Shown piece by piece: positions 18,939-28,288 of a stretch of DNA of 57,671 bases. Source of the stretch: Geothermovivens sp964644845 (lineage in GTDB: Bacteria > Zhuqueibacterota > Zhuqueibacteria > Oleimicrobiales > Geothermoviventaceae). Within the stretch, counting starts at the first letter, position 1; each line of letters opens with the position of its first letter. The stretch covers positions 1 through 57,671 of the forward strand of contig CAZXXS010000071.1 in the NCBI GenBank assembly GCA_964644845.1, given 5' to 3'. Below the pieces are notes generated by a model that was given only the letters and a program-made list of their open reading frames with translations, made no database searches and was not told where the DNA came from. A program made the position numbers and the translations under genes.

Positions 18939-19409
18939 ATGCTTCTACAAGCGGGCCAGGTGGCGCCGGAGTTTGAACTGCCAGACGCGAACGGCAGAAC
19001 GCACAGACTCAGCGACTACCGCGGAAAGAAGGTTGTGCTTTACTTTTACCCGCGCGACAACACCACCGGCTGCACAAAAGAGGCTGTCAGCTTCAGGGAG
19101 CACATGCAAACGTTCAGAGAGCACGGCGTGATTGTGATCGGCGTTAGTCCGGACACCCCCGAATCGCACCGGAAATTCGCCGAGAAGCACGGGTTGAACT
19201 TCACGCTGCTCTCGGACCCGGAGCACCGTGTGCTGGAGGCGTACGGGGTGTGGCAAGAGAAAAACATGTACGGAAAGAAGAGATGGGGTGTCAAACGAAC
19301 CACGTACGTCATCGATGAAAACGGCGTGATCCAGCACGTTTTCAAGAAAGTGAACACGGCAATCCACGCCGAAGAGGTACTGGCCATTCTGGGACTTGCC
19401 AAGGGCTGA
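18939..19409 (+). CDS. bcp: Bcp/PrxQ-type thiol peroxidase, single-cysteine form
   Basis: 156 residues from the ATG at 18939, preceded by GGGAGAG. The thioredoxin-fold peroxiredoxin pattern is clear: FELPDANGRTHRLSDYRGK, FYPRDNTTGCTKEAVSF with the peroxidatic Cys at residue 45, GVSPDTPESHRKF, and WGVKRTTYVID. It is the only cysteine in the protein. E. coli Bcp carries a second Cys five residues on, where this protein has Val, so it must use an external thiol for recycling. It reduces hydroperoxides in the cytoplasm. It stands alone, between noncoding gaps. Confidence 0.92.
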   Translation: MLLQAGQVAPEFELPDANGRTHRLSDYRGKKVVLYFYPRDNTTGCTKEAVSFREHMQTFREHGVIVIGVSPDTPESHRKFAEKHGLNFTLLSDPEHRVLEAYGVWQEKNMYGKKRWGVKRTTYVIDENGVIQHVFKKVNTAIHAEEVLAILGLAKG

Positions 19410-20008
19410 GGGGCTGCGTGGGGTTGTCACACCGGACTGACGGTTGTCGACGTCCTGCCCGGCGAGAGGTTCACCGCAAACGCCTCAGGTCCGGAGAACG
19501 GTTGAGCTGGGGAGATCCCTGGAGAGCGGGGGTCCGGGCAATTCAGGGTTAGGCTTGCGGGTTGGCCGGTTCCACGTCGGCGGGTGCTCTGTCAGAGAGT
19601 TCCGCAGAAGCTGGCACCGTGGAAGGCCGTACCGTCGCGATTCTTTGTGAGCTGGTGCCCCGGTCCACCGGTGCCCTCTGCGAGAGGCGGGCCGTGTGCT
19701 GGATTAATGAAGACGCCCGTGGAAGTCCTGAGGAGGCGACATCCGACCGCGGGGGATTTTCCGGAAAAGCAGGGCTGAAAATCCGAGAAGGTCTTGTTGC
19801 AGTGGACCTTCTGCCACCAAAGAAGGGAAACCGGAAGTGCCGGACGGTCTCCAGGCCGTCCGGGGATTGCAAACTACCGGCGGGAACGCAGAGTGATCTC
19901 TGAACTCCTGCCTTGGTCTGGGAACGACTTTGCCGGCAAGGGCCAGGCCGCTCTGGAGTGTCCGCAAATTTCCTCGGGATAGTGGGGGAGTCTCGGGAGC
20001 GAACCCGC
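19410..20008 (+). other. Long noncoding stretch with hairpins
   Basis: About 600 nt with no frame that I believe. It contains a perfect 8-bp stem CCGGACGG / CCGTCCGG (19840-19847 and 19856-19863) with an 8-nt loop, and a TCAGGTCCGGA fragment near 19485 that only partly recalls the SRP RNA tip. Nothing here can be named; an unannotated structured RNA is possible. Confidence 0.4.
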
Positions 20009-20037
20009 TTGACAATCGGCTCCTCAATTGGTACTTT
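20009..20037 (+). promoter_or_regulatory. Sigma-70 promoter of the LonB-like gene
   Basis: TTGACA (20009-20014), 17-nt spacer, TACTTT (20032-20037), 38 nt before the ATG at 20076. It has a full-consensus -35 and optimal spacing. Confidence 0.6.
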
Positions 20038-20075
20038 TGCGCGAATATTCTGGCGAACCGTGAACGGAGATGGGA

Positions 20076-22508
20076 ATGGAACCTGACCTCTCAAAATACG
20101 AACTGCCACCCGATGCGCTACGCTGGCGCTGCGTTCCTGAAAAGCTTCCGTTCGAGTCTACCGAGGATCTGCATCCAGTGGAAGAGATCCTTGGGCAGGA
20201 ACGGGCTACGACGGCCCTTCGGACGGGGCTTCGGATGACGAGCCCTGGCTTCAACGTGTTCGTGACCGGGGCACCTGGTACCGGGCGGACAACCACAGTC
20301 CGGCATTTGCTTCGCGACATCGCTCGGGACGGCGATGTGCCGCCAGATTGGTGTTACGTCTACAACTTCAGGGATCCCGATCGTCCAGTGGCCATTTCGC
20401 TGCCCGCTGGCAAGGGGCGTGAGTTCGCGGCGGCCGTACACGCGCTGGTGCGGAACCTTCGCCGCCGGGTACCGCAAGTGTTCGGCGGGGATGCCTTTCG
20501 GGAGCGCAGACAGGCGATTGTGGAACGCTACGCCGGCGAACAACGCCAGCTTGTGAGTGACTTCGAGCGCAAGGCACGGGAAGCTGGTTTTGCCGTCGTT
20601 CAGGTTCAAGCGGGTGAGCTGGCAAGGCCTGACCTTGCCCCGCTTTTGGACGGGAAGGCCGTATCCTGGGAACAACTCGAGGCGGCCGTCCAGGCGGGCA
20701 AGCTCGATTCCAAGAAGTTCGATGTCCTCCGTGACCAGTACGCGGTGCTGGCCTCGGAGCTTACGCACATTCTGGAAGAGATCGCGAAGCGCGAAAAATC
20801 GTTGGCTGATGACATCCGGAAGCTAATCAAGCAAACAGTCGCGCACCTGGTGGACAGACCACTTGCCGAAATCCGGAGAAAATTCCCGGGCGCCAAGGTG
20901 GAGCAGTTCCTGGCGGGCGTTAAGACGCGGCTGATCGAGGATGCTGAGCGTCTGGCTGGTGAGTCCCCCGAGGAGAACGAAAAGCGAGATTTCGACGACG
21001 TGGTCTACCACGTGAACGTTGTGGTGGACAACAGCGACCTGCAGGGGAAGCCGGTCATTTTTGAGAATCACCCTTCTTACAGGAACCTTTTCGGCGCCAT
21101 CGAGAGGGCTGTCGACCGATCCGGCCAGTGGTACACGGACTTCACAAAGATCAAAAGCGGTTCGTTTTTGCGTGCGAATGGTGGATTCCTGGTGGTCCAG
21201 GCGCGGGATGCGCTGCTTGAGACCGGCGTTTGGGCTGCTCTGAAGCGAGCCATGAAGTCGGGCCACGTTGAGATTCAGTCGGCGGACACAGGGTTTCCGT
21301 TTCCCGGCACCACACTCAAACCCGAGCCGATCCCTTGCCAGACGAAAGTCATCATGATCGGCGACCCGCAAGTCTACGCGATGCTTTACCAGATGGACCA
21401 GGATTTCCGAAAGATTTTCAAGGTCCGCGCTGATTTTGACGTGGAGATGCCCCGAAACGACGACACGGTCCTGCAGTACGCCACATTTGTGAAGAAAATC
21501 TGTGAAGACGAGAAGTTGCCGCCGTTCGAAAAAGGTGCTGTAGCCAGGGTGATCGAGTACGGGGCCCAACTGGCGGGACGAAAGGATGGCCTGAGTACGC
21601 GCTTCAACGATGTAGCCGACCTCGTACGCGAGGCCAGTTACTGGGCGAACGAGCGATTCCCAAAAGCGACAGCCGTTTCAGCCGCCGATGTGGAACGCGC
21701 GCTACGAGAACGGCGCGAGCGGCACCGGTTGCCGGAGCAGAAGCTCCAGGAGTGGGTGGCACGAGGTGTGATTCTGATCGACACCGAGGGCAAAAGAGTG
21801 GGTCAGGTCAATGGGCTGTCGGTGGTCGATTTGGGCGATTTTCGTTTTGGTCGGCCTTCGCGGATTACAGCCCAGGTCGGCCTCGGAAAGGCTGGCGTCA
21901 TCAACATTGAGCGCGAAGCGGAGCTGAGCGGGCCGATTCACAACAAAGGGGTGCTGATCATTGCGGGATTCCTGCGCGGACGATTTGCCCGGGAGCGCCC
22001 CCTTGTGATGAGTGCCAGCCTTTGCTTCGAGCAATTGTACGGCGGTGTGGAAGGTGACAGCGCTTCCGCAGCTGAAATCTACGCTTTGATGTCCGTGCTT
22101 TCCGGTGTGCCCCTCCGGCAGGACGTCGCCGTTACCGGGTCCGTGAATCAGTTGGGGCAGATTCAGCCGGTTGGTGGTGTGAACGAAAAAGTGGAAGGCT
22201 TTTTCGACGTCTGTCGCCTCCGTGGGCTCACGGGCAAACAGGGCGTCATCATTCCGCGGCAGAACGTACAGGATCTAATGCTGCGGGACGACGTTGTGGC
22301 GGCTGTGCGCGAAGAGAAATTCCACATCTACGCGATCGAAACCGTTGACGAGGGGATCGAAATTCTGACAGGGAAACCCGCCGGTAGGCGTCTGGAGGGT
22401 GGTTCGTACGAGCCCGGCAGTGTGAACGCTGCCGTGGACGAGGCGCTCCAGCGCTTCGCAGCCGCAGGTCGAGCTTTTGCCAGTGAGGATCCCGGACTTC
22501 CCGCGTAG
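20076..22508 (+). CDS. ATP-dependent Lon-family protease (LonB-like, AAA_32 type)
   Basis: 810 residues. ATG at 20076 is chosen over 20070 because GGAG ends at 20069 and would leave no spacing for the earlier start. Walker A is TGAPGTGRTTT near residue 70. A long charged coiled-coil insertion follows (about 130-280), then the second half of the AAA+ module (TKIKSGSFLRANGGFLVVQA). The C-terminal Lon protease domain has the Ser-Lys dyad: Ser662 in EGDSASAAE and Lys705 in GVNEKVEGFF, 43 residues apart, the same spacing as E. coli Lon. It lacks the classical LonA N domain. Likely role: soluble energy-dependent protein quality control. Monocistronic behind its own promoter. Confidence 0.9.
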   Translation: MEPDLSKYELPPDALRWRCVPEKLPFESTEDLHPVEEILGQERATTALRTGLRMTSPGFNVFVTGAPGTGRTTTVRHLLRDIARDGDVPPDWCYVYNFRDPDRPVAISLPAGKGREFAAAVHALVRNLRRRVPQVFGGDAFRERRQAIVERYAGEQRQLVSDFERKAREAGFAVVQVQAGELARPDLAPLLDGKAVSWEQLEAAVQAGKLDSKKFDVLRDQYAVLASELTHILEEIAKREKSLADDIRKLIKQTVAHLVDRPLAEIRRKFPGAKVEQFLAGVKTRLIEDAERLAGESPEENEKRDFDDVVYHVNVVVDNSDLQGKPVIFENHPSYRNLFGAIERAVDRSGQWYTDFTKIKSGSFLRANGGFLVVQARDALLETGVWAALKRAMKSGHVEIQSADTGFPFPGTTLKPEPIPCQTKVIMIGDPQVYAMLYQMDQDFRKIFKVRADFDVEMPRNDDTVLQYATFVKKICEDEKLPPFEKGAVARVIEYGAQLAGRKDGLSTRFNDVADLVREASYWANERFPKATAVSAADVERALRERRERHRLPEQKLQEWVARGVILIDTEGKRVGQVNGLSVVDLGDFRFGRPSRITAQVGLGKAGVINIEREAELSGPIHNKGVLIIAGFLRGRFARERPLVMSASLCFEQLYGGVEGDSASAAEIYALMSVLSGVPLRQDVAVTGSVNQLGQIQPVGGVNEKVEGFFDVCRLRGLTGKQGVIIPRQNVQDLMLRDDVVAAVREEKFHIYAIETVDEGIEILTGKPAGRRLEGGSYEPGSVNAAVDEALQRFAAAGRAFASEDPGLPA

Positions 22509-22574
22509 AGGGGCACCGCTAAGCGGGTCCCTGAAAACCGTGCCTTTGCCTGTGGGAGCGGCAGGTCAGACGGT

Positions 22575-22766
22575 TCAGTGTCCAGGCTGGGGATTGTGGT
22601 CGTTTTTCAGCTGAGGGCCGAAGAGGAACGGGATGGTGGCCCCAAACACGTGCGGGGTAAGCAGAAACTGGAAGTAGTGTTGCATGTCATCCTCGCTGAG
22701 CGAGACTTCTGGCCAGTGCACGTGCAGCTTCTCGCGGTGGCTTTTCTTGCGTTTCCAGCGTACCAT
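22575..22766 (-). CDS. Small basic orphan protein
   Basis: 63 residues from an ATG with GGAG 6 nt upstream. It opens with a lysine-rich stretch (MVRWKRKKSHREKLHVHWPE), then an acidic segment and an aromatic, hydrophobic segment (QHYFQFLLTPHVFGATIPFL). Composition and ribosome site look like a real gene, more so than the competing open frame on the plus strand (22578-22937). No family recognised. It runs against its neighbours. Confidence 0.45.
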   Translation of the reverse strand: MVRWKRKKSHREKLHVHWPEVSLSEDDMQHYFQFLLTPHVFGATIPFLFGPQLKNDHNPQPGH

Positions 22767-23269
22767 TTGAAGCTCCAGTCAGGCTTTACGCAGACGGTTG
22801 CATTTTTGAGACATCCGTTGCGCTTACCTGTGCGAAAAGTGAACATCCAGCGCGGTCTACAAGGAGGGATCGCTGTCTTCCCTGCACATTTTGTGCCAGC
22901 CCTGAAAGAATTATCGGCTGCGCACCACTTTTATTGAAAAGTTCCCTCGTAGAACCTACAAGGTAGCTCCGTTTTTTCGGCGATTTCGGTCACCCAGAGG
23001 AAGGGGCCGGTGGTTGGAGTGTTGCAGGAGCTGCGGTAGAGCGTAGTTGAGGCGCGCAGATGTTCGCTTTGCGTCAGGGTTTTGCTCAGCTTTCCGGTAA
23101 GTTGGGCTACGCTGCGTTTGCGGACTACTGCGGAGTGGTCTGGCAACCTCGATTGACGGAGGGTACCGTGCCGGATGTAGTTTCGGACGAGCATGGCTTG
23201 GGAACACGTCTGCGTGGGTGGACTTATTTTGCGAACGTGGCGAATGTGTCCAGATGAGGAGCGACTGTC
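22767..23269 (+). other. Intergenic region upstream of tauE
   Basis: About 500 nt. A weak promoter candidate for the TauE gene is TTGACG (23153-23158) with TGTAGT 17 nt later. No ORF, repeat or strong hairpin is seen in the rest. Confidence 0.35.
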
Positions 23270-23623
23270 ATGTGGGTCTGGTACGGTCTCATGGGCGTTG
23301 CGGCGGGGATTCTCGGTGGAGCCTTCGGCATCGGTGGTGGTGCGTTGATGGTTCCCGTGATGATTGTGTTTTTGGATGTCCCGGTTCACGTGGCCTTTGG
23401 GACGAGCCTTGCCGTCATTGTGCCGCTGTCTTTAGCGGGTGCGCTGCGGCACCTTTCGCTCGGAAACGTGAACTGGGCCATCGTTCTGCCCGCGGCACTC
23501 GGAGGCATCGCGGGGTCAGTGCTCGGTGCGACACTGATCGAAAAGGTTCCGCCGGTTTACGCTAAGCGAGCGATGGCTGTGTTTCTACTTTACTCGGCTT
23601 TCAAGATGTGGACGAGCCGGTAA
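23270..23623 (+). CDS. Half-size TauE/SafE-family membrane transporter
   Basis: 117 residues from an ATG with GAGGAG 8 nt upstream. Four membrane helices; the first carries the TauE glycine pattern (GVAAGILGGAFGIGGGALMVP), followed by HVAFGTSLAVIVPLSLAGAL and GGIAGSVLGATLIEK. Full-length members have two such halves (about 250 residues), so this is a single half that probably dimerises. Half-size members are known, so it need not be a truncation. The family exports sulfite or organic sulfur anions; the substrate here is not readable. It may be co-transcribed with the glycosidase gene 56 nt downstream. Confidence 0.85.
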   Translation: MWVWYGLMGVAAGILGGAFGIGGGALMVPVMIVFLDVPVHVAFGTSLAVIVPLSLAGALRHLSLGNVNWAIVLPAALGGIAGSVLGATLIEKVPPVYAKRAMAVFLLYSAFKMWTSR

Positions 23624-23679
23624 AGTAACTACGGCGGTCTGGCTTGGAGGCTCCGGGTAAAACTGTGGAGGGTTTGAGA

Positions 23680-26415
23680 ATGGATCGCTTCAGGAGGCTG
23701 TTTGCCGCCAGTGCGATGACGGTGGTGCTGCTGTTCGGTCTGCTCCAGCAGCAGGTGCGCTCGGAGGAGTCGGTCTTCGTTCTGGACAACGGTGTACTGA
23801 GGTGTGCGGTTACAGTTCGTGATGGCCGGCTGGTTGGGGACACCTACACGTTGAACCCGGCCTGGGCCTCCCGACAGGGCGGTGTCGCGGTCACGTTCAA
23901 AACGTCGGCAGACTTCGCGCTCGATTTCATGTGGACGGCGTGGCGACCACCGGGCAAGGTGAACAACGCGGAGAACCCAGCCGTTCTCACGAGCAAAGAC
24001 TTTACCCTCGTGCAGGCCACCAACGACAGCAACGGGCAAGTCCGCAGGCTGAATCTGGATTTCCGGGGGCCGGGACACCTCGTGTTGCGTTTGACCTACA
24101 CTCTGCAGCCTGGTGCGTTCTTCTGCAGACGGCAGATCGTTGTGCGGGACACAGTTTTCGGCAAGCACTTTTTGCGCTGGACCTGGCCGCTGAGGGGCAC
24201 CCTTCCTGAGGGGATTAATCTTCTGAAGGCGGGTGGGTTCGGACAGCCCGTGGCTTTCACGATCCAGGACGGCGGCGTGTTTCTGGGACTGGAATTCCCG
24301 ACGGCGAACAACGAGGTAAGCGCCGGACAGTTCCGCTGCGGACAGGAAATCGGGGAGAAAGTGGGCCGTCTGGGAGTGGCAAGCGATCCTGTGGTGGTGG
24401 CGCTGACGCCGGACAATCGTGTGCGGCTGTGGTTCGACCGCTACCTGGACTCCATCCGCGTGGCGCCACTTAAGCCCTACCTGCTTTACAACAGCTGGTA
24501 CGACCTTCGGGCCCCGGTGATGGTGAAGGACCCAGCGCGAGCCCTTACGGAAACGAACGTGTTGCGCACCATCTCGATCCTGCGCGATCGACTGGTGGAC
24601 AAACGGAAGGTTCACTTTGACGCCTTCGTTTTGGACGACGGCTGGGACGTGTACCGGAGCGACTGGCAAATCAACCGCGACCAATTCCCAAATGGCTTTG
24701 CACCGCTCGTGAGAGCCCTGAGCGAAATGGGAACGCACCTTGGCATCTGGATTGGACCCATTGGGGGATACTCCCACAGAGACTGGCGGGTAACCTGGAT
24801 GCGCAATCACGGCTACGAAACCGTTGGCGATCAAATGTGTGTGGCTGGCAAGCGCTACGGCAAATTGCTGCTGAAGCGGGTTACGGATCTGGTACGGCAG
24901 GACAGCGTGCGCTACTTCAAGTGGGATGGAATTCAGTTCAGTTGCAGCGAGCCCGGGCACGGGCATCTTCCGGGGATCTACTCGAGAAGAGCCGTGATGG
25001 AGCGCGTAATTGACATGTGCCGCTCGGTCCGGGCCATCAGCCCGGACGTGTTCACCAACATCACGTCGGGGACCTGGTTGAGTCCCTGGTGGCTGAAATA
25101 CACCAACACAATCTGGATGCAAGGGCGGGACTACGGCTACGCTAAAGTGGCGTCGATTAGTCGGCGGGACCAGGCGATGACCTACCGCGACCTTGTGCTC
25201 TACCGAGATTTTGTGACGCAGAACCAGTGGTTTCCGGTTGCCAACCTGATGACGCACGGGATCATCAAAGGTTACCTGAACATGCTGGGTGGCCGCCAGG
25301 AACCTCTGGACAAATTCACCGACAACGCAGTTCTGTACGTCGCTCGTGGGCCGGCAATGTGGGAACTCTACATTTCACCCGGGCTGCTGACAAACGCTGA
25401 GCTCGACGCGCTTGCGGGCGCCATTCACTGGGCGAAAAATCGTTTTTCGATCCTTGCCCACACGAGACTGATCGGCGGCAACCCTGGTGAGGGCGAGCCT
25501 TACGCTTATTTGCACTTCTTGGGCGAACGCGGCATCATCGCGGTGCGCAATCCTGTGGTCGCCCCGCAATCTCTCGCCATCCGCCTAACCTCGGAGTACG
25601 GCCTTAAGCGTGGGGCGGATTCGCTGGTGGTGGAAAAGGTCTACCCTGCGGGCTTCGTTTTCCCGCGACTCTACCGTGATGGCGACGCCGTGAATGTGGA
25701 TCTTAATGGGTTTGAAACGGCTATTTACGAGGTTTACCCTGTTTCCGAAGCACGGAAACCGCTTCTGGGTGGGGTCGAGTACTGCGATTTCCAGGTCGGT
25801 CCCAAGGCAGCGGTCTACCGCGTGTACGCGGCGGGAACGGACGTTAGACTCCTCAACCGCAAGGAGGTGAGTGGCGTACAGGTGGACGGGAAAGTAGTAG
25901 CTCCCGGGAGTGTGGCCTTGGGTACGCTCCAACCCCGCGCAGTGGTTTCGGCGTACGAACTGCGTGCCAAGTCTGGTCGGAAGAGGGCAAGGGTAACAGT
26001 TCGCGCGACGTTGAGCGACTCCTGGCAGTCGGGTGAGCTGGCGTTTTTGCTGAACCCGGACGACAAACACAGCGGCGGGGAGGATCCCGTACTGGTGGCC
26101 AAACTGGACGGACGCCGTGTGGAACCAAACGTGCAGCATCTGAAAGGCTACTGGCGGTGGGTCAAAATCCCGGTGGAACCTGGCGCGCACAAGGTGGAAT
26201 TGGACCTGAAACCCGGCGAAAAAGGAGCGGAGTGGTCCGGAAAAGTGCAGGCCTGGCTCGTAGGGTTTCAGAAGGTGGAGCCTGTTGAGGTTAAGCTTGT
26301 GTCTTCCGGAAGTGGGTGGAAGCGTGACCCAATGCCGCCCCAACCGTGGCCCCCGGGAACCCGCAAAGTTTCGCTGAAACTTGGTGAAAGCGGCTTGTCG
26401 GTTGGCCGACAGTAG
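23680..26415 (+). CDS. Exported GH36/GH31-like alpha-galactosidase (melibiase-type) protein
   Basis: 911 residues from the ATG at 23680 (GGAGG 8 nt upstream), with a signal peptide (LFAASAMTVVLLFGLLQQQVRS). An N-terminal beta-sandwich (about 30-280) precedes a TIM barrel: FDAFVLDDGWDVYRSDW near 320, MGTHLGIWIGPIGGY near 355, VRYFKWDGIQF near 415 with the likely nucleophile Asp, and TIWMQGRDYGYAKV near 480 with a possible acid/base Asp. C-terminal beta domains follow, about 250 residues. The pattern fits clan GH-D (GH36) enzymes that release alpha-linked galactose or similar sugars. Likely periplasmic or surface-exposed. Exact specificity unknown. Confidence 0.78.
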   Translation: MDRFRRLFAASAMTVVLLFGLLQQQVRSEESVFVLDNGVLRCAVTVRDGRLVGDTYTLNPAWASRQGGVAVTFKTSADFALDFMWTAWRPPGKVNNAENPAVLTSKDFTLVQATNDSNGQVRRLNLDFRGPGHLVLRLTYTLQPGAFFCRRQIVVRDTVFGKHFLRWTWPLRGTLPEGINLLKAGGFGQPVAFTIQDGGVFLGLEFPTANNEVSAGQFRCGQEIGEKVGRLGVASDPVVVALTPDNRVRLWFDRYLDSIRVAPLKPYLLYNSWYDLRAPVMVKDPARALTETNVLRTISILRDRLVDKRKVHFDAFVLDDGWDVYRSDWQINRDQFPNGFAPLVRALSEMGTHLGIWIGPIGGYSHRDWRVTWMRNHGYETVGDQMCVAGKRYGKLLLKRVTDLVRQDSVRYFKWDGIQFSCSEPGHGHLPGIYSRRAVMERVIDMCRSVRAISPDVFTNITSGTWLSPWWLKYTNTIWMQGRDYGYAKVASISRRDQAMTYRDLVLYRDFVTQNQWFPVANLMTHGIIKGYLNMLGGRQEPLDKFTDNAVLYVARGPAMWELYISPGLLTNAELDALAGAIHWAKNRFSILAHTRLIGGNPGEGEPYAYLHFLGERGIIAVRNPVVAPQSLAIRLTSEYGLKRGADSLVVEKVYPAGFVFPRLYRDGDAVNVDLNGFETAIYEVYPVSEARKPLLGGVEYCDFQVGPKAAVYRVYAAGTDVRLLNRKEVSGVQVDGKVVAPGSVALGTLQPRAVVSAYELRAKSGRKRARVTVRATLSDSWQSGELAFLLNPDDKHSGGEDPVLVAKLDGRRVEPNVQHLKGYWRWVKIPVEPGAHKVELDLKPGEKGAEWSGKVQAWLVGFQKVEPVEVKLVSSGSGWKRDPMPPQPWPPGTRKVSLKLGESGLSVGRQ

Positions 26416-26462
26416 GAACCCGTGGCAGGCGAGGAACACGCGAATCTGGACGGATTTCGGGC

Positions 26463-27563
26463 ATGAACGGACCGGGACACGAAACAATTCGGGAAGCTGA
26501 CGTTTGGTACGCGCCGGTTGTGCCAGGTGAGGCTGAAGATTCGGTGGGGGAGAAAGTCGCAGCTTTGTTTGACGCAGCCGGCTTCGCTCGCATTGTGGAG
26601 CGCGACGAGCTGGTTGGCATCAAAATGCACTTCGGCGAGCGTGGGAACGTAACCCACTTGAGGCCGCAACACGTGAGACCCCTTGTGGCGAAACTACGTG
26701 ACCTGGGCACCAAACCCTTCCTGACCGACACCAACGTGCTCTACAAAAGCCAGCGTAGCAACGCCGTGGACCACTTGCATCTGGCCCACGCTCACGGGTT
26801 TACGATCGAGAACGTGGGTGCCCCCGTGTTCATTCTCGACGGCTTGAAGGGCAACCAGGAGTACGAAATCCCGATTGATGGCATCCTGTTCGACAGCGTT
26901 TCTTTGGCCGGTGGTTTGGCCATGATGGACGCGCTGATTGCGGTCACGCACGTCACGGGGCACATCGGTACCGGTGTGGGTGCAACACTGAAGAATCTGG
27001 GCATGGGGCTGTCCAGCCGGATGGGGAAGTTGCGGCAGCATTCGGCCACCAAACCGCGAATCAACGCGCGCAAGTGCACGGGCTGCGAGGTGTGCATCCG
27101 CTGGTGTCCAGAAGACGCCATCTCGATGCGTGGCGACGTAGCCTGGATCGACGAAGAGAAGTGCATCGGTTGCGGTGAGTGTCTCACCGTGTGCCGTTTC
27201 GATGCCGTGACGCACGACTGGAGGGTGGAGGCCGCTGAGCTGGAACGCCGCGTGGCGGAACACGCCCTCGGTGCAGTGGTGGCCATGCGGGGGAAAATTG
27301 GTTTCTTCTCCTTTGCGGTCAACGTGACGAAGGACTGCGACTGCTTTGGGCAGCGGCAGCGGCCGGTGATTCCCGACATCGGTGTCCTCGCATCGTTCGA
27401 TCCGGTGGCGATTGACACGGCTACCCTTGACCTGGTTGTAGAAAAGACCGGCCGTGAGCTCGCCGACTTTGCCTACCCGCACATCCGGGGGCGCGAGCAG
27501 CTCGCCCACGGGGAGAAGATTGGCCTGGGCACCCAGCGCTACAAGCTGCACGTGCTCAGCTGA
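26463..27563 (+). CDS. DUF362 protein with two 4Fe-4S clusters
   Basis: 366 residues; the ATG at 26463 has only a weak ribosome site. Residues about 1-190 are DUF362 (GIKMHFGERGNVTHLRPQHV, LTDTNVLYKSQR, HVTGHIGTGVGATLKNLGMG). A bacterial ferredoxin pair follows: CTGCEVCIRWCPEDAI and CIGCGECLTVCRFDAV, two complete CxxCxxCxxxC sets near residues 203-250. The C-terminal part returns to DUF362 (DIGVLASFDPVAIDTATLDLV). Likely a cytoplasmic electron-transfer protein; the partner is unknown. It sits between a glycosidase and the ligase-like gene without an obvious functional link. Confidence 0.88.
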   Translation: MNGPGHETIREADVWYAPVVPGEAEDSVGEKVAALFDAAGFARIVERDELVGIKMHFGERGNVTHLRPQHVRPLVAKLRDLGTKPFLTDTNVLYKSQRSNAVDHLHLAHAHGFTIENVGAPVFILDGLKGNQEYEIPIDGILFDSVSLAGGLAMMDALIAVTHVTGHIGTGVGATLKNLGMGLSSRMGKLRQHSATKPRINARKCTGCEVCIRWCPEDAISMRGDVAWIDEEKCIGCGECLTVCRFDAVTHDWRVEAAELERRVAEHALGAVVAMRGKIGFFSFAVNVTKDCDCFGQRQRPVIPDIGVLASFDPVAIDTATLDLVVEKTGRELADFAYPHIRGREQLAHGEKIGLGTQRYKLHVLS

Positions 27564-27679
27564 CGGCTCTACATCCGGTTTCGCACCGTGAATTGGGTGT
27601 TGCGCGAAACGCTCGTGAGGACTGGTTTCTCACAGCCAGTCGGATTTTGTGCCACAAGCCAACGCGGAGAGCTACATCG

Positions 27680-28282
27680 CTGAACGACGAACCAAAACTC
27701 ACGGGCCCGATCTGGTTGATGCAGCCGATCCCTTACTTCGGGGAAGAGCTGCGCGAACGCTGGGCCTGGGAGCCGAAGATCGACGGCTGGCGACTCCAGA
27801 TGTTCCGTCTGGAGGTGGAACCGGTGCAACTGTGGGGCCGCCGCCTGGAAACGCAGCCCAACTGGACCAAGCCTCTGCACGATCTCTCCGAACGGGCCGC
27901 GGATTGGTTACCGCACGGTAGCCTGGTCGACGCCGAACTTTACTCGACGGGCGGCAGAAGGTGGATCCCTTCCCTTTTTGCGCGCGTACGAAAAGCGGAG
28001 CCGGTTGTGTTCGTGTTCGACGTTGTGTTCTGGGAAGGGAAGTTTGTGGGTAGCTGGTGCTACGAAGAGCGCAAGGAGCTACTCAAAGGGCTGCCTCTGC
28101 GGGACCCATTCCGCGTTGCTCAGGAGCAGCCACTTACGGATCTTGAACAGGCGGTGCGCGAAGCGCTCGCTGGAGGACACGAAGGCGTGGTGATCAAGGA
28201 GTACGGTTCTGTTTACGAAGTGGGCCGGGATGGGCCTGTGGCAACGGCTCACTGGCGAAAAGTGAAACCGGTGAGGAGGTGA
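27680..28282 (+). CDS. Stand-alone ATP-dependent DNA ligase-type adenylation domain
   Basis: About 200 residues. The start is uncertain: CTG at 27680 has GGAG 10 nt upstream, while TTG codons at 27593 and 27647 have no ribosome site. Nucleotidyltransferase motifs are present in order: I EPKIDGWRL with the AMP-accepting Lys, III VDAELY, IIIa VFVFDVVFW, IV EGVVIKEY, V HWRKVKPVRR. The frame ends right after motif V, so the OB-fold that normally completes a ligase is missing. The enzyme could self-adenylate, but joining DNA or RNA may need a partner; the next gene is the candidate. It ends inside the ribosome site of that gene. Confidence 0.8.
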   Translation: MNDEPKLTGPIWLMQPIPYFGEELRERWAWEPKIDGWRLQMFRLEVEPVQLWGRRLETQPNWTKPLHDLSERAADWLPHGSLVDAELYSTGGRRWIPSLFARVRKAEPVVFVFDVVFWEGKFVGSWCYEERKELLKGLPLRDPFRVAQEQPLTDLEQAVREALAGGHEGVVIKEYGSVYEVGRDGPVATAHWRKVKPVRR

Positions 28283-28288
28283 TCCCAG

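Noticed and set aside
19470..19520. TCAGGTCCGGAGAACGG, resembling the tip of SRP RNA
   Set aside because: The second half of the conserved loop (GGAAGCAGC) is missing and the flanks do not pair into the expected helix.
23270..23623. TauE gene as a truncated pseudogene
   Set aside because: Half-size TauE proteins are a known form, and the start, ribosome site and four helices are intact.
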